A stretch of 64,000 nucleotides of DNA from Patiria miniata (GCF_015706575.1 NW_024037060.1:1695983-1759982); one strand, 5' to 3'; shown: positions 49,881 through 62,027, counted from the stretch's first letter. Numbers and translations: made by a program. The notes: generated from the sequence alone by a model not told the origin.

Positions 49881-49929
49881 GCTCAGGTACTGTAGATTGT
49901 AAACTCAAAACAATCTACAGTACCTGAGC
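49881..49929. repeat. Perfect short hairpin
   Basis: A 20-bp perfect inverted repeat (arms 49881-49900 and 49910-49929) with a 9-nt loop. About 90 bp away begins a second, much longer hairpin. Could be a small MITE or a hairpin RNA precursor; nothing decides. Confidence 0.8.
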
Positions 49930-49997
49930 CAGTTTCATCAGCTTATAGACGCCATACGAAAAGAAAACTCACTTTCAGAATGTTGAAACAGCACAGC

Positions 49998-50173
49998 AAG
50001 GCGCGTGCTGCCAAAGCAGCGGTCGAAAGCTTCTGAAGGAATGCAGGATCACCCCTGATGTCATTGCACACCTCCTCGATCGTGTGTTGCGCCAAACGGT
50101 CGAGGAGGTGTGCAATGACATCAGGGGTGATCCTGCATTCCTTCAGAAACTTTCGGCCGCAGCACACGCCTTC
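49998..50173. repeat. Long near-perfect hairpin
   Basis: The core arms 50019-50079 and 50100-50160 are 61 bp each and complementary with about two mismatches. Pairing resumes outside after a small bulge. Loop of 20 nt. One arm reads through an ORF on the minus strand (49943-50215) of unknown type. A downstream plus-strand LAQSLWNLLPKRC near 50278-50315 faintly resembles LINE tails. Confidence 0.8.
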
Positions 50174-51864
50174 CGCCACCGTCTCCAGCGCTGTATCGAC
50201 ATTGAAGGACGCCAAGTCGAAAGTGGCAAATACTGTAAATGAGTATTTCTTTCGTACGGCGTTTAAATCTCACCCTCTTGCACAAAGCTTATGGAACTTG
50301 CTCCCCAAAAGGTGTCATGCCTTGTTCACGTGATATGAAATTTTGGTTTAATACCATTGGTAAACAACAGAGTTATTAAGGATCAAAATTGTAGGACGTT
50401 TTTTTTTTTTTTTATACTGAACAGTTTCCTGTGCTCGAGAGCGAGACAGAACACATCCCGTCATTTCATAACCATTTTGCAATCAGTGACGACATCTTTC
50501 ATGCTACTGGTCTAAGGTGTTACTGCCCCCAACGGCGAGTGATTAGCCGCCTGCAGGGACAATCGAGCCACAGCGAAAACGAAACAAGATTACGTCTCTT
50601 TGAGATGGAAAATTACTTTGCGTTCGTATTAAGAAAACCAATAAAATAACATCTCATTTTGGCTGCGTTCTGGATATTATTCATATCTCTCAAATTAACA
50701 ATGACAACCAATTTCACCTACGGGGGTTTCAAATAGATATTGTCAAACAGCCACTATTTCATACAGTCATTAATAGTACTCAAGCTACAAGTTACAACAC
50801 TGCTGTAATTAATAGTGACATGCAGTGCAATTTTTCATAATGTAAGTGTGTGTGCAATTTACCTTCATTAGTTGGAATGGTGTTTGATATTTTTTGTTTT
50901 TATGGGAAGTAAGACGCAAACTATATTGACGCAAACTAAGGCAAAGACTCCAATGTTACAGTTGTTTCAGCACAAAACGTTGGTACAATTTTCGTATTGT
51001 TCTGTGAGGTAATGGGTTTATTTTGTGTGGGTTTTTGATGACGTACCGGTACCGCACGAAGCACTCTTTGCCTAGAATTGATGAACTCTTTGCCTGAATT
51101 CGATGAGCTGCGAATAGCCTCGATCTCATTTCTAACGCGAACAAGGCCAATAGCCGTATTCGCACACGCCCTCTGGGATTTTCATGTTTGTTCGACCTTA
51201 AAGTTTCCCCTGAGCAATGCTCCGTCCGGAGAACATTGACTGTAAGGAAAATTCAATCGCCGGATTATGTGACAATAATTCACCGCCTCGACCACTGCCA
51301 AATGAAGTTACAAGCAGGTGGACTCAAAACTGGAGTAAGTAGAAAATTACATTTTATACACGAGTGATTGCAACGTGTGCCAAACACCGTCCGATGTCAT
51401 GAATGTTTCCGTTGACAATGAGGTCAGTTACACGATTTAATCACCCCGACGCAAAAATTCCATCTTATAAAACGATTACATTTAATTTGGTGGACCGGTA
51501 ATTAAACAAGCATCGAGAAATGAATGTAACAAAGTCCGAGACTGCAGGCTCTGTTGACGTTTGATCGACACACTGCTCTGGTGACCCTTCAAATGGGAAT
51601 GGAAAGTCATCATTACATTGTGCTCAAAAGCCAAGGGGGACATCCTCCTGGCATTGCTGGTTGCTATGACAACGAGACAGACTGACTCAAGGGTACGAGT
51701 TGGCTTAAGCAACTCGGGTGACTAATCAAACAGATACAAGGGTTTCTTTTATATAGGCATACCAGGCCACATTTTAGAATCTAGGCACAAATATCATATT
51801 AAGAACATGAAATTAAAATTACCACTGTCACGCTGGCCTATTCGCCGAAAGTAGTTGAAACTAG

Positions 51865-54800
51865 AGATTCGCGTTTGTTGTTACAAACGCAGAGTGGTCG
51901 GGTAGACAACTATTTTATGAAACACTGTCCAGTTAAGTTATGAATATTTTTATGTAAGAACAAAGTATCAGGAAATTAAATCCTTTCCAGGACAATCAAT
52001 TAAATTTCAGTAAACATGTTCACATACAAGTTATTTCTGGCTTGATAACGTCATTAGTCAAAAACGGGAAGTGAATACTGATTTAGTTCGGAGTGGATGT
52101 TCATTGTGAAGTTAAATAACGTATGAAAAATTGGAAACTATAAGTGTATGTATTCATAACACAAAACTTCCGGTTTGATGACGTCACAGTGTTTGGAAGC
52201 AAAAGGTGAATATTGTAATGGTATCTGGGCTAAGATATACGACATGGATCAAATGATAGAATTAAATTTAAAATATGATTGTTGGCAAATTCTCATAAAA
52301 GTAACTTCCAGTCTGATGACGTCATGAGTTTGAAACCTTGCCAAGTTATCTGTGGTTAATCAAAGAATATCAAGGGTCGATTTGGTAAAATTTGAACCCA
52401 TGGTTTTAAAAGTAAAGAAAAGAAACAATATTTTATGTGCCGCTAGGGGCGCCCTTTCGGATGATGACGTCATCACACTGTTTTTTTGTGTCTGGCATTC
52501 CTCACTAAACACTTTCATAATATATGAGTCTGTAGTAAAATGCTTCCGCTTTTGAGTTATATTCAGTTTTTATTGCACTTTCGGTAACACCGGAAGTAAA
52601 GGTCAAGCGGTTTTGTGTCTGGGAACACAAAATGTTTCTCACGGCATAGTCTACAACCTCACGAAAAAACGAACACGATACTCTATTTAGTTCAAAAGAT
52701 ATAACGCAAACTATTTTGTCAAAATTTGCCCTTAAATCGCTTGTAATTTGATACCTGATGACGTCATGATGATGTAACAAAATTTATAACATCTTCGTAA
52801 CATGGTAATGTCAAGAAATCTCTCCAGGCAGCCATTTACTCTGCCATCAGTACCGCCAGACCAAATTGGCAAACTGTTCGGTGCCGACACAGAGTAATCG
52901 AGTAATCTTAGTTATCTAAGTTGGCATTGCACCTACAATCATCTCCTCAGATTAATTCAGTGAACCTGGTTTTAAAAATTGGGTCAAACTACAAATAGCC
53001 ACGGCGATGTCCCATACCAACCATTATTTCTTCAGTACCTAATTTAAGTAATTTCACGTGCAGTGCCTTTGATGTCTTGGGTCCAATCTGGACAAAATCT
53101 ATATCGTGAGAAACTGCCTTTTTTTCAAGAAAGATCTGGATTTGCGGAAAGTTTTGCTTAAGTGTTGGGAGGAACTTGTTTCAGAAGTTATGCTATAAAA
53201 CTCTTGTGACACTAGGGTTGATTGCAAGGAATATTTTTAAATAGGTCACTCTCTGAAATTGAACTTCTGGTCCCATATGTTCCGGCGTTATATGGAATTC
53301 CTCATAATAGCTTCTATTTTCAGGGGCCTCTGGACACCATTAAAACAATTTCAGTACTGATCCCTAGATTTTGCAACATGATGTACAAGTTCAATATAAG
53401 GCAATTATTATTCATTGCCGCTATAAACAGTGCAGAACCAGCCCAGGAATGAGGCGATCGGGGGGCTAAATTTGCAAAAACAATCATGAATGGGTATACT
53501 GCAGTAATTGGGAGATTTGTTGTGTTCTTTGAGACACCGGAATTTAATGTTCCAGGCTAATTTGTGCGGGGGTCGGTTATTGTTCCAAGTTAATTGAAAT
53601 GTACCGGTGGCATCATTTGGCATTGTCACGCATGTGGTAATGGGGCGTCATACATGTAGTGGTGACAATGTCCAATTACATGTATTGCTTTTATGTGACA
53701 TCTGTGAAGGCTCTCAGGCATGACTTCACGCTGTTGTGTGCCTTTACTTTGTAGAGAGCATTGGGATAACTTAATTGGCAGGCAGTGGGCAGTGAAATGT
53801 TTTAAACAAAGACGAAGGAGCTTCCTTAGTTTTCAGGTTTTTTTCTCCAATATAATAGTTCATGTTAAGAGCCCGTAGACATAAATTCTGTTTTGAGATC
53901 ATGACGACTCCACAGGAAAAAAAAAAGAATTCTGGTCACGAGCATCCCTAGAGGGGGGGGGGGGGGGGGGGGGGCATGGAGGATATGACCCCCTCCCCCT
54001 CCCCCCCCCCCCCCTTAATCGTTTTTGTCGGCAAAATCGTTGTCTTGTCGGCAACATCAGCCCCGTCGGCAAATTTGCCGGATTGAAGAGCACCACATTT
54101 TGTCCGATACTGTCCATGATAGTCCGATTTGAACGGCAGCCCCATAGGAAGACTGAAAACCCAATCCACATGTGGACCTGGAATTGAACTCGGGCCATGG
54201 AGGTGAAAGGCCAGGAAGAACTTCTGCGCCAACCCGATTAAAACAGACAAATTGTGATCTGCAGTCTGTCAGGGAATAAAATTAGTCAGGCTGCGACTGA
54301 CATCTGCACTTTTCCCGTCAATTTATGTATCTGATCTTCCAATCTCCAAGGAGATGGCACCATAACGGAAGAAAACGGGGATAAGTTACACGAACTTGCA
54401 CGGCCTGCACGGCTAGCAACAGACACGCGTCGCAAGGATGCCGCTTTTAATAATAAAAAGTTCACACAAGGTTTTGTGATCAAACCGTGAACCGTTTGGA
54501 AGAAATTTTGCTTTGTTTTGATGTCAGGCTAACGTCTTCATTTTGATTTCACCTAACTTTGACCTTCCGGTAGACCCGGAAGTAAAGGTCAAGCGAGTTT
54601 ACGTACACGACAAAATTTTTTAAGCAATTAATGGCCTATCTCAATGCACAATACAAATATCATTGATTATTTAGTTCAAGAGTTATAGGTGAAAGTAATC
54701 GGTCACTTTTCCACGTAAAATCGCTTGTAATTTGACAACCGATGAGGTAATCATGACGTCAAAGTAATATGCACCGCTAAGGATGAGGGTCGATATATAT

Positions 54801-54945
54801 TGAAAGTTACAAGTTCCTATCAGAAACCGTTCAGGAGAAAACCGCGGAAACGTGCTGTACGGAAAAAAAAAAGAAAGAAAGAAGGAAAGATTAATCGTAA
54901 CAGATCCAAAGAGTGGTCGGGTTGTGCCCGACCACTCAATAAAAT
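51865..54945. mobile_element. About 3-kb insertion in the E-unit with repeated GATGACGTCA motifs
   Basis: Sequence on both sides (51690-51860 and 54946-56290) is collinear with the D-unit (48117-48290 and 48298-49400). The intervening 3 kb is absent from D, implying insertion in E or deletion in D. An AGAGTGGTCGGG motif occurs at both ends. Spaced GATGACGTCA motifs occur near 52180, 52315, 52462 and 52758, and similar sequence with GGAAGTAAAGGTCAAGCG recurs at 52590 and 54579. Poly-G/C tract at 53953-54014. No convincing coding region. Confidence 0.5.
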
Positions 54946-55073
54946 GACATTGGGATGACTATCCATCACTTAAAAACGAGCATACGGAAGTCATCTTCTC
55001 TCTTCGTGTCTTCGTTATACCCTCTATCTGGCGACTGAAATCTAGTTTTTATAAGAAATGTCTTGGACGGACT

Positions 55074-55353
55074 CATGGGCGTCGCCATGATTTTTTCTAG
55101 AGGGGGGCAAAACATATTTTTCCCAAAAAATTCTTGTATTTCTCAACAAATTCTCGATTTATTAGTTTTAGAGGGGGGGCAGGGACATTTTGCCCCCCCC
55201 CCCTCCCCCCCCCCAACCCATTAAATTTACACCTCTATGACTTCGCGCCTCTTTTTCTTTCTTTTTTTCTTCTTTCTTTTTTTTTTTTTTTTTTGCTTTT
55301 CCATGGGGGGGGGCAAGCGCCCCCCCTTGCCCCCCCCCCCCGCGACGCCCATG
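55074..55353. mobile_element. Inverted-repeat element at the exon E donor
   Basis: Ends CATGGGCGTCGC...GCGACGCCCATG. Flanked by 8-bp imperfect duplications GACGGACT (55066-55073) and GACAGACT (55354-55361). The D-unit shows the empty site (GTGGACAAACTTAC). Contains poly-G, poly-C and a T-rich run. The element stops 9 bp after the first intron base of exon E, leaving GTAAGTCTGTC intact. Confidence 0.82.
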
Positions 55354-55364
55354 GACAGACTTAC

Positions 55365-56031
55365 TTCTGCTGTGAAGTGAGGCGTCTTTTAGCATTTTCT
55401 CTGGATCTCCGTTGAAGCTATCGAAGTAGAGGCCATACACCCCAATTTCTGCATCTCGAAACGCTTCCTTAATCGCGTCAGAGTCGCGTCTGAAGGCGTA
55501 GCTGCCTTGGAGGAGGACGCACGAACGCCAGCCAAACATCCGGAAGAGGTTGACGACCATCTCTGCCATAGTGCCTGTCCGATAGACCGTGTTGGTCAGG
55601 GTGGTGTAGCGAGCCTTTGCCTCGAGGTCCACGGAACTGCCGCTGCCGGTTAACATGGGAACGTTCATGGAGGCCGCGAAGTCCCCGACACTGAAAGCAC
55701 CACTGCTGCAAGTCGGTCCGAAGAAAGCCACCACGCCGTGGTGAAAGTAGTGCCGGGCAGCGACGCCCACCGCCTCGTTAATAGTCGAGGGGCAGCCGGT
55801 AGGGGAGAGAACCCAGTCGATGGTAAAGTTGGCATATTGCCCGCTTTCAACCAGACTGGATATCGTGTCCAGGGCTATCTCCATGCCGGGAAAAAGGCGC
55901 ATGGTAGCAAACAAATACACAACTTTGTCACTCGAAAGCATGAACAGTACCTTCACTTTCGTGGCGTTCACTCCTAACAAAATCAAGAACAAACCGCAGA
56001 CAAACTTGGTAGATGGAGCCGTCAATGCCAT
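55365..56031 (-). CDS. Receptor guanylate cyclase, alternative first exon E
   Basis: 222 codons plus one base from the ATG at 56029-56031, chosen because it begins a good signal peptide (MALTAPSTKFVCGLFLILLG). The upstream in-frame ATG at 56139 would add 36 charged residues. The half-domain has TMRLFPGMEIALDTISSLVE, QYANFT, Cys80/Cys108, VVAFFGPTCSS, GDFAASMNVPMLTG, TTLTNTVYRTGTMAEMVVNL and FGWRSCVLLQG. Ends CAC AGC AGA A|GTAAGT, phase 1. Sister of broken exon D; the homology extends well into both flanks. Confidence 0.92.
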
Positions 56032-56262
56032 GTCTACTTCGTTTCTAAAATGCTGTATAAATAACAGATTGTGCACATTTTTCAAAAGTTCCTCTCTTAG
56101 CTCTTTCTGTCCTGTGGGTGTCTCCTTCACCCAAAACAACGTTGCTATCGTCTTCAGCAGATCGGGGTGCTAGAGGAGTGTGACATTCAAAACCTCTGTC
56201 AAAAGGCAACCATACATCAAACGGCAGGCCAGTTTCAATACCTTGCCTCCTGTTTTGTACCT

Positions 56263-56271
56263 CCTTTTATA
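56263..56271 (-). promoter_or_regulatory. TATA box of first exon E
   Basis: Minus-strand TATAAAAGG in the context AATATAAAAGGAGG, 232 bp upstream of the chosen ATG. It is in a region homologous to the D flank, where the box is not preserved. Confidence 0.5.
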
Positions 56272-56289
56272 TTGAACACACGTTTTTTC

Positions 56290-59252
56290 ATGAGTGATTT
56301 TTACTATGAAATCCATAAAACAAAGTCGCACAGTTAATAAATTTACTTCTACATGGCTGGGATGCATTAGATTGGTTTGATAAACAGATATACCTGGATC
56401 GATGTCAATTTGTGCTTGTTTAGCCTTGAGATTTATACCGATATACGCTCCTACATATACATCAGTAAATTGCGGATTAGTGCTACCAATGTCACATCAG
56501 CTGCGGTATCTAATATCAAAGTGCCTCTGGCAGTGTTTTTTCAAAAAACAGGGAGAGCCTTAATTTTAAAAATTTCACTGTTGTCTTAATTTTCTTTTCA
56601 GGCCTATTCACTTGGGATTGAGCAGAATTATAGGCTGGCCATTGAGGTCCAGCAAAAAAAAGATTTCATAATAAAGATCACGTTAATCCAGTAAGCTCTT
56701 ATCTTTGTTACGCCTAAACTGTAAGCAGCGTCCTAACTATAGTATTACAACTATTGAATGCATGGAGTGGTTTTGGTAACGAAAACTATAGTCTCCCGAG
56801 GTGATCCATTGAGCATTCTTTTCCCAAGGCGATGCCGAGAGAAATGGAACGTTCCATGGATCACTGAAGGAGGCTTTTGTTTCTGCTTGGTTTTTAGACT
56901 GATTAATTTAACCGAAGTCCAAGTGAACCTTACTTTTATTTCAACATGGAATTAGCTGAAAATCGATCAACACTGTTCCAAACTACCACTCCGTGAATTA
57001 ACAGTTTAACCATAGAGCTATATTTATATAACTCTATGGCTTGGACACTGTAATTTCATTGGTCTAGCAGCTTTGATTGCGAAGGCTTGGTTACGGAAAC
57101 TGCACGTACACTTCGGTCCCCTAAGAGAGATGTTTCAATAATATACAAATATCTTCAAAGGTATATGATGTGAGATGAATTACTCGAGTGGGGGCAAACG
57201 GCCTGATAATATCATGTTCCATGAGTAAGCCAAGAAGAAGCCGAGTTCCATACTACAACACAAAATACACTGTAATGGTCTCCCCAAATAGTTTGAAATC
57301 TGACCGCTGCAAGAAAATCAAGTCTACAACTTGAAATCCAGTGTTGATCATTCCACAGCTTTTATCGTCTGTCGAAACACCGAAACAGTTCTTTAACACT
57401 TGTGTGCTATAATATTTCAGATGAACAGTCCGTTAAGACTTTCGATTTTTAAATGCATCACTTACTAGCAAAGTAATAAAAAAATATCATCAGAAAGGTG
57501 CATTAAAGACACTTCACAATAACGCCCCTTCTCAAATATAGAATTAGTTATTTTGAACATTCGGATAAAAAGTATTTATACAAATATACAAATAAATAAT
57601 GATATTCCTCCTGATGATGTCAGAAATGTAACAACTCTCTTACCGTTCACTTCACACCTGCATGTTCGCTAACAGAGTTGGCATATTTTCGCTTTGTTTC
57701 AAATACATTCTTTTGGAAGGCAGGATGCGTAATATTTAATGGTAGGCAATCAGTTTCAGATTGATTTCCTGATGAACCGCTTCATACTGCCTCGACGAAA
57801 ATGAATTAACCTTGCGACCCAGATTCAATGGTAGTGCTCTTACATTGACGAGCGAATTCTCAACTGATGACATTTGTAAAAGCTAGTTAAGAACTTTAAA
57901 GGATGATACTTGATTCAAGGCGATTGTTTTCAAGAAGATAAAATTGAGATGTATTCAATAGCGGCCATTATATATTTAGACATGTTGATAGAGGGCGCTA
58001 GACCAACTATGTATTTTAGGCCCGAAATTGCCTACGTCGGCCAAATCACGATTTCCATGCCCTCATTTTTTATTTGCTATCAGAACATTTTTTGAGCAAA
58101 TAACTGGAGGGTTTGTGAAAAAAGAAAAATGGAAGCCGTGAACTGGACTGTGAGCTTGCATTTCTGTGAAATAATTATGGATGAAATTGGGCCCTAAACC
58201 TGATTTCTTTTGCAATGGAGCGCAGGTGTAGATGTAGTTACATAATTAATCGCCGAATCTGTATTATAGATGTTATAAATCCTTGCTGTGCAAGGGTGGT
58301 ATTCCATATACTACCTTTCATGAAGCTATCAACGTGAAAATAACTCGCTCTCTTTATTAGATGTGACATCAATCGAGCAATGCTTCTAGCGCAGAAATGG
58401 CAGTAATCCGTATCCTGCAAGCTTAGTAATTATCAAAGTCTCGCATGCATAGCGCTATACATAGTACGTGTACACGACTCAACTTCAAATAGTGGGCCTA
58501 TAATGAAAACAAAGTGGGTTCCGTGACCAGGATAGTCATCTAAATAAATCGTAGTGCTTGACGTGACGTCTATTATGTAGAATATACTATAGACGGGTAT
58601 AACTTGTGCGTGCTTCGGGTGAGATACATCGCTCTGAGGGCTAAACTTACACGTTTCACATGGGGACACATTTTCCGGAAGGAAACATTTTCCGCTGGCC
58701 TGGGGGACAGAATAATCTTGAGGGGACAGAATGACCTATAAGATATAATCTGTCTCCCCCCCCCCCGACAGATTAACCGGGTCTGTCCGGGGCAGGGGGG
58801 GGGGGGGGGAGGGGGGGTACCACAGATTAACCGCGGGGGGGGGGGTAGAATTACCTAGAGGAGACAGAATTACCTTGGTAAATCTGTCTCCCCCACCCCC
58901 CAGATTTAGCGGGTCTGTCCGGGACAGGAGCCGGGGACACAGATTTACTGGAGGTGGGCAGAATTACCTTGATGAGACAGAATTACCTGGGAAAAATTCC
59001 CCCCCCCCCCCACATATATAATGGGTCTGTCCGGGGTAGGGTGGGGACAGATTTACCGGGGGGGGGCAGAATCACCTTTAATAAGGGCATAAAATCCCAA
59101 ATTTCGGGATATTTCAAATGACACAATTCCGGGGGTTGAAATCGTGCAAGGCATGAAGGGAACCAACGTGACGCAGGAAGATCGTACCCATGAGGAACGA
59201 GGTTGCTTCAGCGACATTTTATAAATAGCGTGTAGGATGGTCGCGCATCAAC
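56290..59252. other. Spacer between first exons E and F
   Basis: No gene recognised. A block at about 57110-57450 is homologous to 60405-60730 (upstream of exon F), so it may mark the 5' flank of E or of a lost exon. A small hairpin, CCATAGAG...CTCTATGG, lies at 57010-57039. From 58680 to 59090 is a poly-G/poly-C minisatellite. Confidence 0.55.
58680..59090. repeat. GC-homopolymer minisatellite
   Basis: About four degenerate units built from GACAGAATTACCT, a homopolymer G or C run, and GGGTCTGTCCGGGG. Spans the region directly 3' of exon F. No coding content. Confidence 0.7.
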
Positions 59253-59425
59253 TTGTCAGTATCTACAAGTGTTGCTTGTAAAACCCACAACAATGTTATA
59301 TGGGCGGACTTGAAGTATTTTAAGATTTCACGGTTAAAATATATTCAGGGATATTCAATAAAAGAAGTAGTGAGAGGATGGCTGGTTCGTGATCTATTCA
59401 GCTACAAGTTAATGAATGAACTTAC

Positions 59426-60107
59426 TTCTACCATTCACTGTGGCTTCTTGAAGAGCCAACTTGACATCATCGAACCAATCCAAGTTGATGACGTACGATC
59501 GGATACCTGCCTCTCGAAGATCGTCTTCCAAGGCATCCGAGGGTCGGTTAAAGAATCCCGATGTCGCCCTCAGCAAGACGTAAGAGTCCCAACCGTAAAG
59601 ACGGAAGAGTTCCCTCACGAAGGCGACCATGGTCTTGGACTGGAACACCATCTGGGTCAGGGTTGGATACGAGCGCTTGTCATTCAACTCGTGCGCGCTG
59701 GCACTGCCAGTCAGAATGGGAAGGTTCAACGAGGCGGCAAGGTCGGCCACGGCCAACGCTGGACTGCTACATGTCGGTCCGAAGTACGCTGCCACGTTGT
59801 CTTCGAAGTACAGCCTGGCAGCATCCCCGGCCGGGCTCTCTCTACCCTTGCTGCAACCCGTCAGGGAGTGAAACCATCGAAGGGTGAAGTTTACGTACTG
59901 GCCCTGCTCCACCCGCTTGGAAATGGTCTGCCCAGCGATCTCAAGGGCGGGGAACAGTCGCCCATCGGACAGGATATGCGATGGCGAGTTGGAAAAAAAG
60001 ACACCCAGGTTAACAATCGTTGAAGATGCACAGGCAAATGAAACCCACAAGAAAATAACCTTCGCCAACGGAGCTTTTTCATCCTTGCAGTTCATGGTTT
60101 CTGACAC
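59426..60107 (-). CDS. Receptor guanylate cyclase, alternative first exon F
   Basis: 227 codons plus one base, intact. The ATG at 60107 or, four codons later, 60095 precedes a hydrophobic leader (APLAKVIFLWVSFACASS). The half-domain has DGRLFPALEIAGQTISKRVE, QYVNFT, Cys85/Cys113, VAAYFGPTCSS, DLAASLNLPILTG, PTLTQMVFQSKTMVAFVREL and YGWDSYVLLRA. Ends AAT GGT AGA A|GTAAGT, phase 1. With G it forms a subgroup (TQMVFQSKT/TQTVFKSST; WFDD near the end) distinct from B-E. A long antisense ORF over this exon (59253-60023, plus) is a shadow. Confidence 0.93.
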
Positions 60108-60156
60108 AAGTCGGAATCTTAGGCCTGTTCAAATGCTGCAAACTTCAACATCGGGG

Positions 60157-60166
60157 TATTTATATA
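60157..60166 (-). promoter_or_regulatory. TATA box of first exon F
   Basis: Minus-strand TATATAAATA, 50 bp upstream of the first ATG. A typical start site would give a very short 5' UTR, which may favour the second ATG. Confidence 0.55.
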
Positions 60167-61697
60167 ATTAAGAGTTTTTATTTTGACAGTCTACAAATGG
60201 ATCGTGAGCTGGGTATAAAACGGTCGACTTAGGATTGGTTTTTATTTGTTCCACGGACCAATCAAAACCCTCTTTCGGCATTAAATTCTTCGATCCATAT
60301 AAGAAGCAATTCATCTTAGGGGAAGAAATTCATACACAAAAGGTTGGACACAATGGAGCAACACGATTACGGTGAAGCACGGTCATAACAACTGCTCAAT
60401 TCTTCAGTTCCTCACAGAGATTTGCAATTGATACAAAGAACTTCAAAGGTATGATGTAAGATGAAGTATCTGAATGGGGAGCGGGCACAGGCTCGGATAA
60501 TCATGTTATTTTCCATGTCAAGAAGAAAGTGAGTTTCGATATACATACATGTATGGGAATACATTCCATGTGGTCTCTCCCAAAATAGATCTGACCGCTG
60601 ACAGAAAACCAAAATCACTTTGCTAAAAACAAATCAAGCTTGCAAATTAAACTCCAGTGATGATAATCATGCCGCGGCTTTTATCGCCAGTAGCAACACT
60701 GAAACTATTATCTTGTACAAAAGTCAGCTTTGGGACTTGGTTGCTATAATATTCTGTCGACCAGTTGGTAAGATTTACGATACATTGTTCACTTTCAAAT
60801 GAATTCAAAAAAAAAAAATGTACAGATACTTCGCAATATTTACCACGCAATTTGTTCAGTCCTTTTTTTTTCATTTAGATGAACGGTACCTGTTTCATTG
60901 TGAGAGTTTCAAAGAGTCTGCATTATATAGTGCCGATTTTGTTTTGAAATCATTCGATTTAGTTCGGGTTTCTACATCAAAATTGGAATTCGCAGAGTTT
61001 TGCCATTTTAAATTGGATTGAACAATGTTTACATTCGAGATAATGAATGACGCATTATAAGCATTTTGATTGACTGTACGAGGTACGCAGTAATTCGCTC
61101 TCTGCCTTGTGTATTTTGCCTATAATGTGATAAAATTCCCTGAAATTGAAACATCCGTGTACAGCAATCAAAATTGCAGAATCTGCTAAGCCAGCCCATA
61201 ATAAATTACAACGGGGCAATTGATTGGATATATGTCCAACGGTTTATGTTGGTTCTTGTCCTTGTTAAATCGCAAGAACACACGCACACATACGCTGAAG
61301 AAAAATAAGGATCGAGCAACCCATGGAGACTGACTAATGGACTCTCCGTGCGATTGCTACCATACAGGACGTTCAATGGGTTCATGGTGCAAGTTTGAAT
61401 TCACAACCTAAAAGGTCTTTCTTGTAATGGCTCTAAAAGGCGGAAGCACTTTGGATCTTTAAATCTTCCCCACGTGTCTTTCATTTTGACAATACGTCGA
61501 TTGAGATTTTCAACGGTCAGTACGTGCGCCCGTAAGACCAGCTCAACTTGCTTATATGACAAAAACATTTTTAGAGACGGCTTAGTCTCCTTGCATCTAT
61601 ATATAATAAGAGCAAGTTTTACTCGGCCTCCAAGAAATGTTTGCTCCTGAAATGATCCGAGACCGCGGTCTCCCGCGGCGCCAAAATCGCTCCACGT
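60167..61697. other. Spacer upstream of exon F
   Basis: No gene recognised. 60405-60730 is homologous to 57110-57450. The remainder is AT-rich with short ORFs lacking any family features. Confidence 0.5.
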
Positions 61698-62019
61698 CAA
61701 GGGCGGATCCAGGGGGGGGGGGGCCAAAGGGGGCCATGCCCCCCCCAAAAAAAAAAAAACGAGACCAATTTTTTTTTTTTTATGTGACAACGCAATAAAG
61801 GCAGGCAATGAGTACACCACCATCTTTTCCTTGAAAAAACATTGGTTCGAGTGGTCAGAAATTGCCTCAGATCGCACCACAGAGCATCTAGAATCCAAAA
61901 AAATTTTCGGGGCCCTTAAGCGGGCCCCGAACCCCACGCCGTAATTTTTTGACCCACTTTTTGGGGGGTCCAAAAAAATTTTTGGCCCCCCAAAAAATTG
62001 TGTTCTGGATCCGCCCTTG
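61698..62019. mobile_element. hAT-like MITE, copy 2
   Basis: Termini CAAGGGCGGATCC...GGATCCGCCCTTG with a perfect 8-bp target duplication CTCCACGT (61690-61697 and 62020-62027). Same family and orientation as 47541-47866. A related fragment containing GTGGTCAGAAATTGCCTCAG lies near 62995-63025. Confidence 0.9.
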
Positions 62020-62027
62020 CTCCACGT

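Noticed and set aside
55168..56139. Exon E extended to 323 codons at both ends
   Set aside because: The C-terminal extension runs through the donor into the transposon's G-rich sequence. The N-terminal 36 residues are hydrophilic and precede a good signal peptide start.
59253..60023. 256-codon plus-strand ORF
   Set aside because: Antisense shadow of first exon F. Similar antisense ORFs over B (41116-41472), C (44487-44795) and G (63643-63900) come from GC-rich coding sequence.
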